Source: Vulcanimicrobiia bacterium (GTDB lineage Bacteria > Vulcanimicrobiota > Vulcanimicrobiia > Vulcanimicrobiales > Vulcanimicrobiaceae). Taken from it: 5,409 nucleotides of DNA. This document shows, one piece after another, positions 5,255-5,409 of this stretch. Every line of letters starts with the position of its first letter. Positions within the stretch are counted from its first letter, which is position 1. A program made the position numbers and the translations under genes. A model generated the notes under the pieces. The model ran no database searches. It was given only the letters and a program-made list of their open reading frames with translations, and was not told the DNA's origin. Location: NCBI GenBank assembly GCA_025451135.1, contig JANWKW010000030.1, positions 1-5,409 of the forward strand. Direction: 5' to 3'.

Positions 5255-5409
5255 GGCGGTCCCTCGACTTCGCTTCGCTACGCTCGGGATGACAGGGGCG
5301 GACAGTAGGCGTTGTGGCGGTCCCTCGACTTCGCTTCGCTACGCTCGGGATGACAGGGGCGGACAGTAGGCGTTGTGGCGGTCCCTCGACTTCGCTTCGC
5401 TACGCTCGG
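5255..5409. repeat. Tandem array of an identical 61-base unit, cut by the window edge
   Basis: Units span 5255-5315, 5316-5376 and 5377-5409 (33 bases, truncated by the edge). The two full units are identical, and the partial one matches as far as it goes. Each unit starts GGCGGTCCCTCGA, then has a core of near-repeating five-base words (CTTCG-CTTCG-CTACG-CTCGG), then GGATGACAGGGGCGGACAG and a GTAGGCGTTGT end. The outer TCCC and GGGA of the core are complementary. GACAG occurs twice per unit, ten bases apart. The bases just before the first unit (GGCGTTC) resemble the unit's end, so the array may have begun by unequal duplication there. The core resembles widely dispersed REP-like intergenic elements seen in many bacterial genomes. 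There are no variable spacers, so it is not a CRISPR array. Confidence 0.9.

Noticed and set aside
5255..5409. CRISPR array
   Set aside because: The whole 61-base period is identical between units, with no variable spacer, so it is an ordinary tandem repeat.

Overview
This is a G+C-rich bacterial window with strong G/C preference at third codon positions. It is dominated by one gene for a very large TonB-dependent outer-membrane receptor of the Oar-like type (N-terminal carboxypeptidase-regulatory-like domain, then plug, then barrel). That protein requires an outer membrane, so the host is a diderm. The combination of high G+C, this receptor type and the REP-like element built on a CTTCG-CTTCG-CTACG-CTCGG core would fit an uncultured soil lineage such as Candidatus Eremiobacterota or an acidobacterium. 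The lineage guess is from memory and is weak.

Layout. Positions 1-273 hold the first 91 codons of a minus-strand gene that runs off the left edge; its family is uncertain, possibly a small regulatory protein. Positions 274-448 form a divergent intergenic region packed with three inverted-repeat structures: 281-308, a concentric double dyad at 317-358, and 374-421. The receptor gene lies at 449-4339 on the plus strand, with a clear AAGGAG ribosome binding site and a textbook signal peptide. A strong hairpin with a TTCG loop (4366-4393) follows and runs almost into the start codon of a small secreted protein of unknown function (4399-4860). After 49 bases comes a small cytoplasmic protein of unknown function (4910-5230), with its own ribosome binding site and a candidate promoter. 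From 5255 to the right edge is a perfect tandem repeat of 61 bases (two full units plus part of a third).

How it may work together. The receptor should import a scarce ligand using the proton-motive force through TonB-ExbB-ExbD, none of which is encoded here; the substrate cannot be read from the sequence. The divergent gene and the structured intergenic DNA suggest local control of receptor expression, but this is inference. The small secreted protein downstream could be a periplasmic partner or simply an unrelated neighbour separated by the terminator. I see no complete new defence, mobile or biosynthetic system. The items most worth following are the intergenic dyads, the receptor's sixteen cysteines arranged as eight close pairs, and the two unrecognised small proteins.
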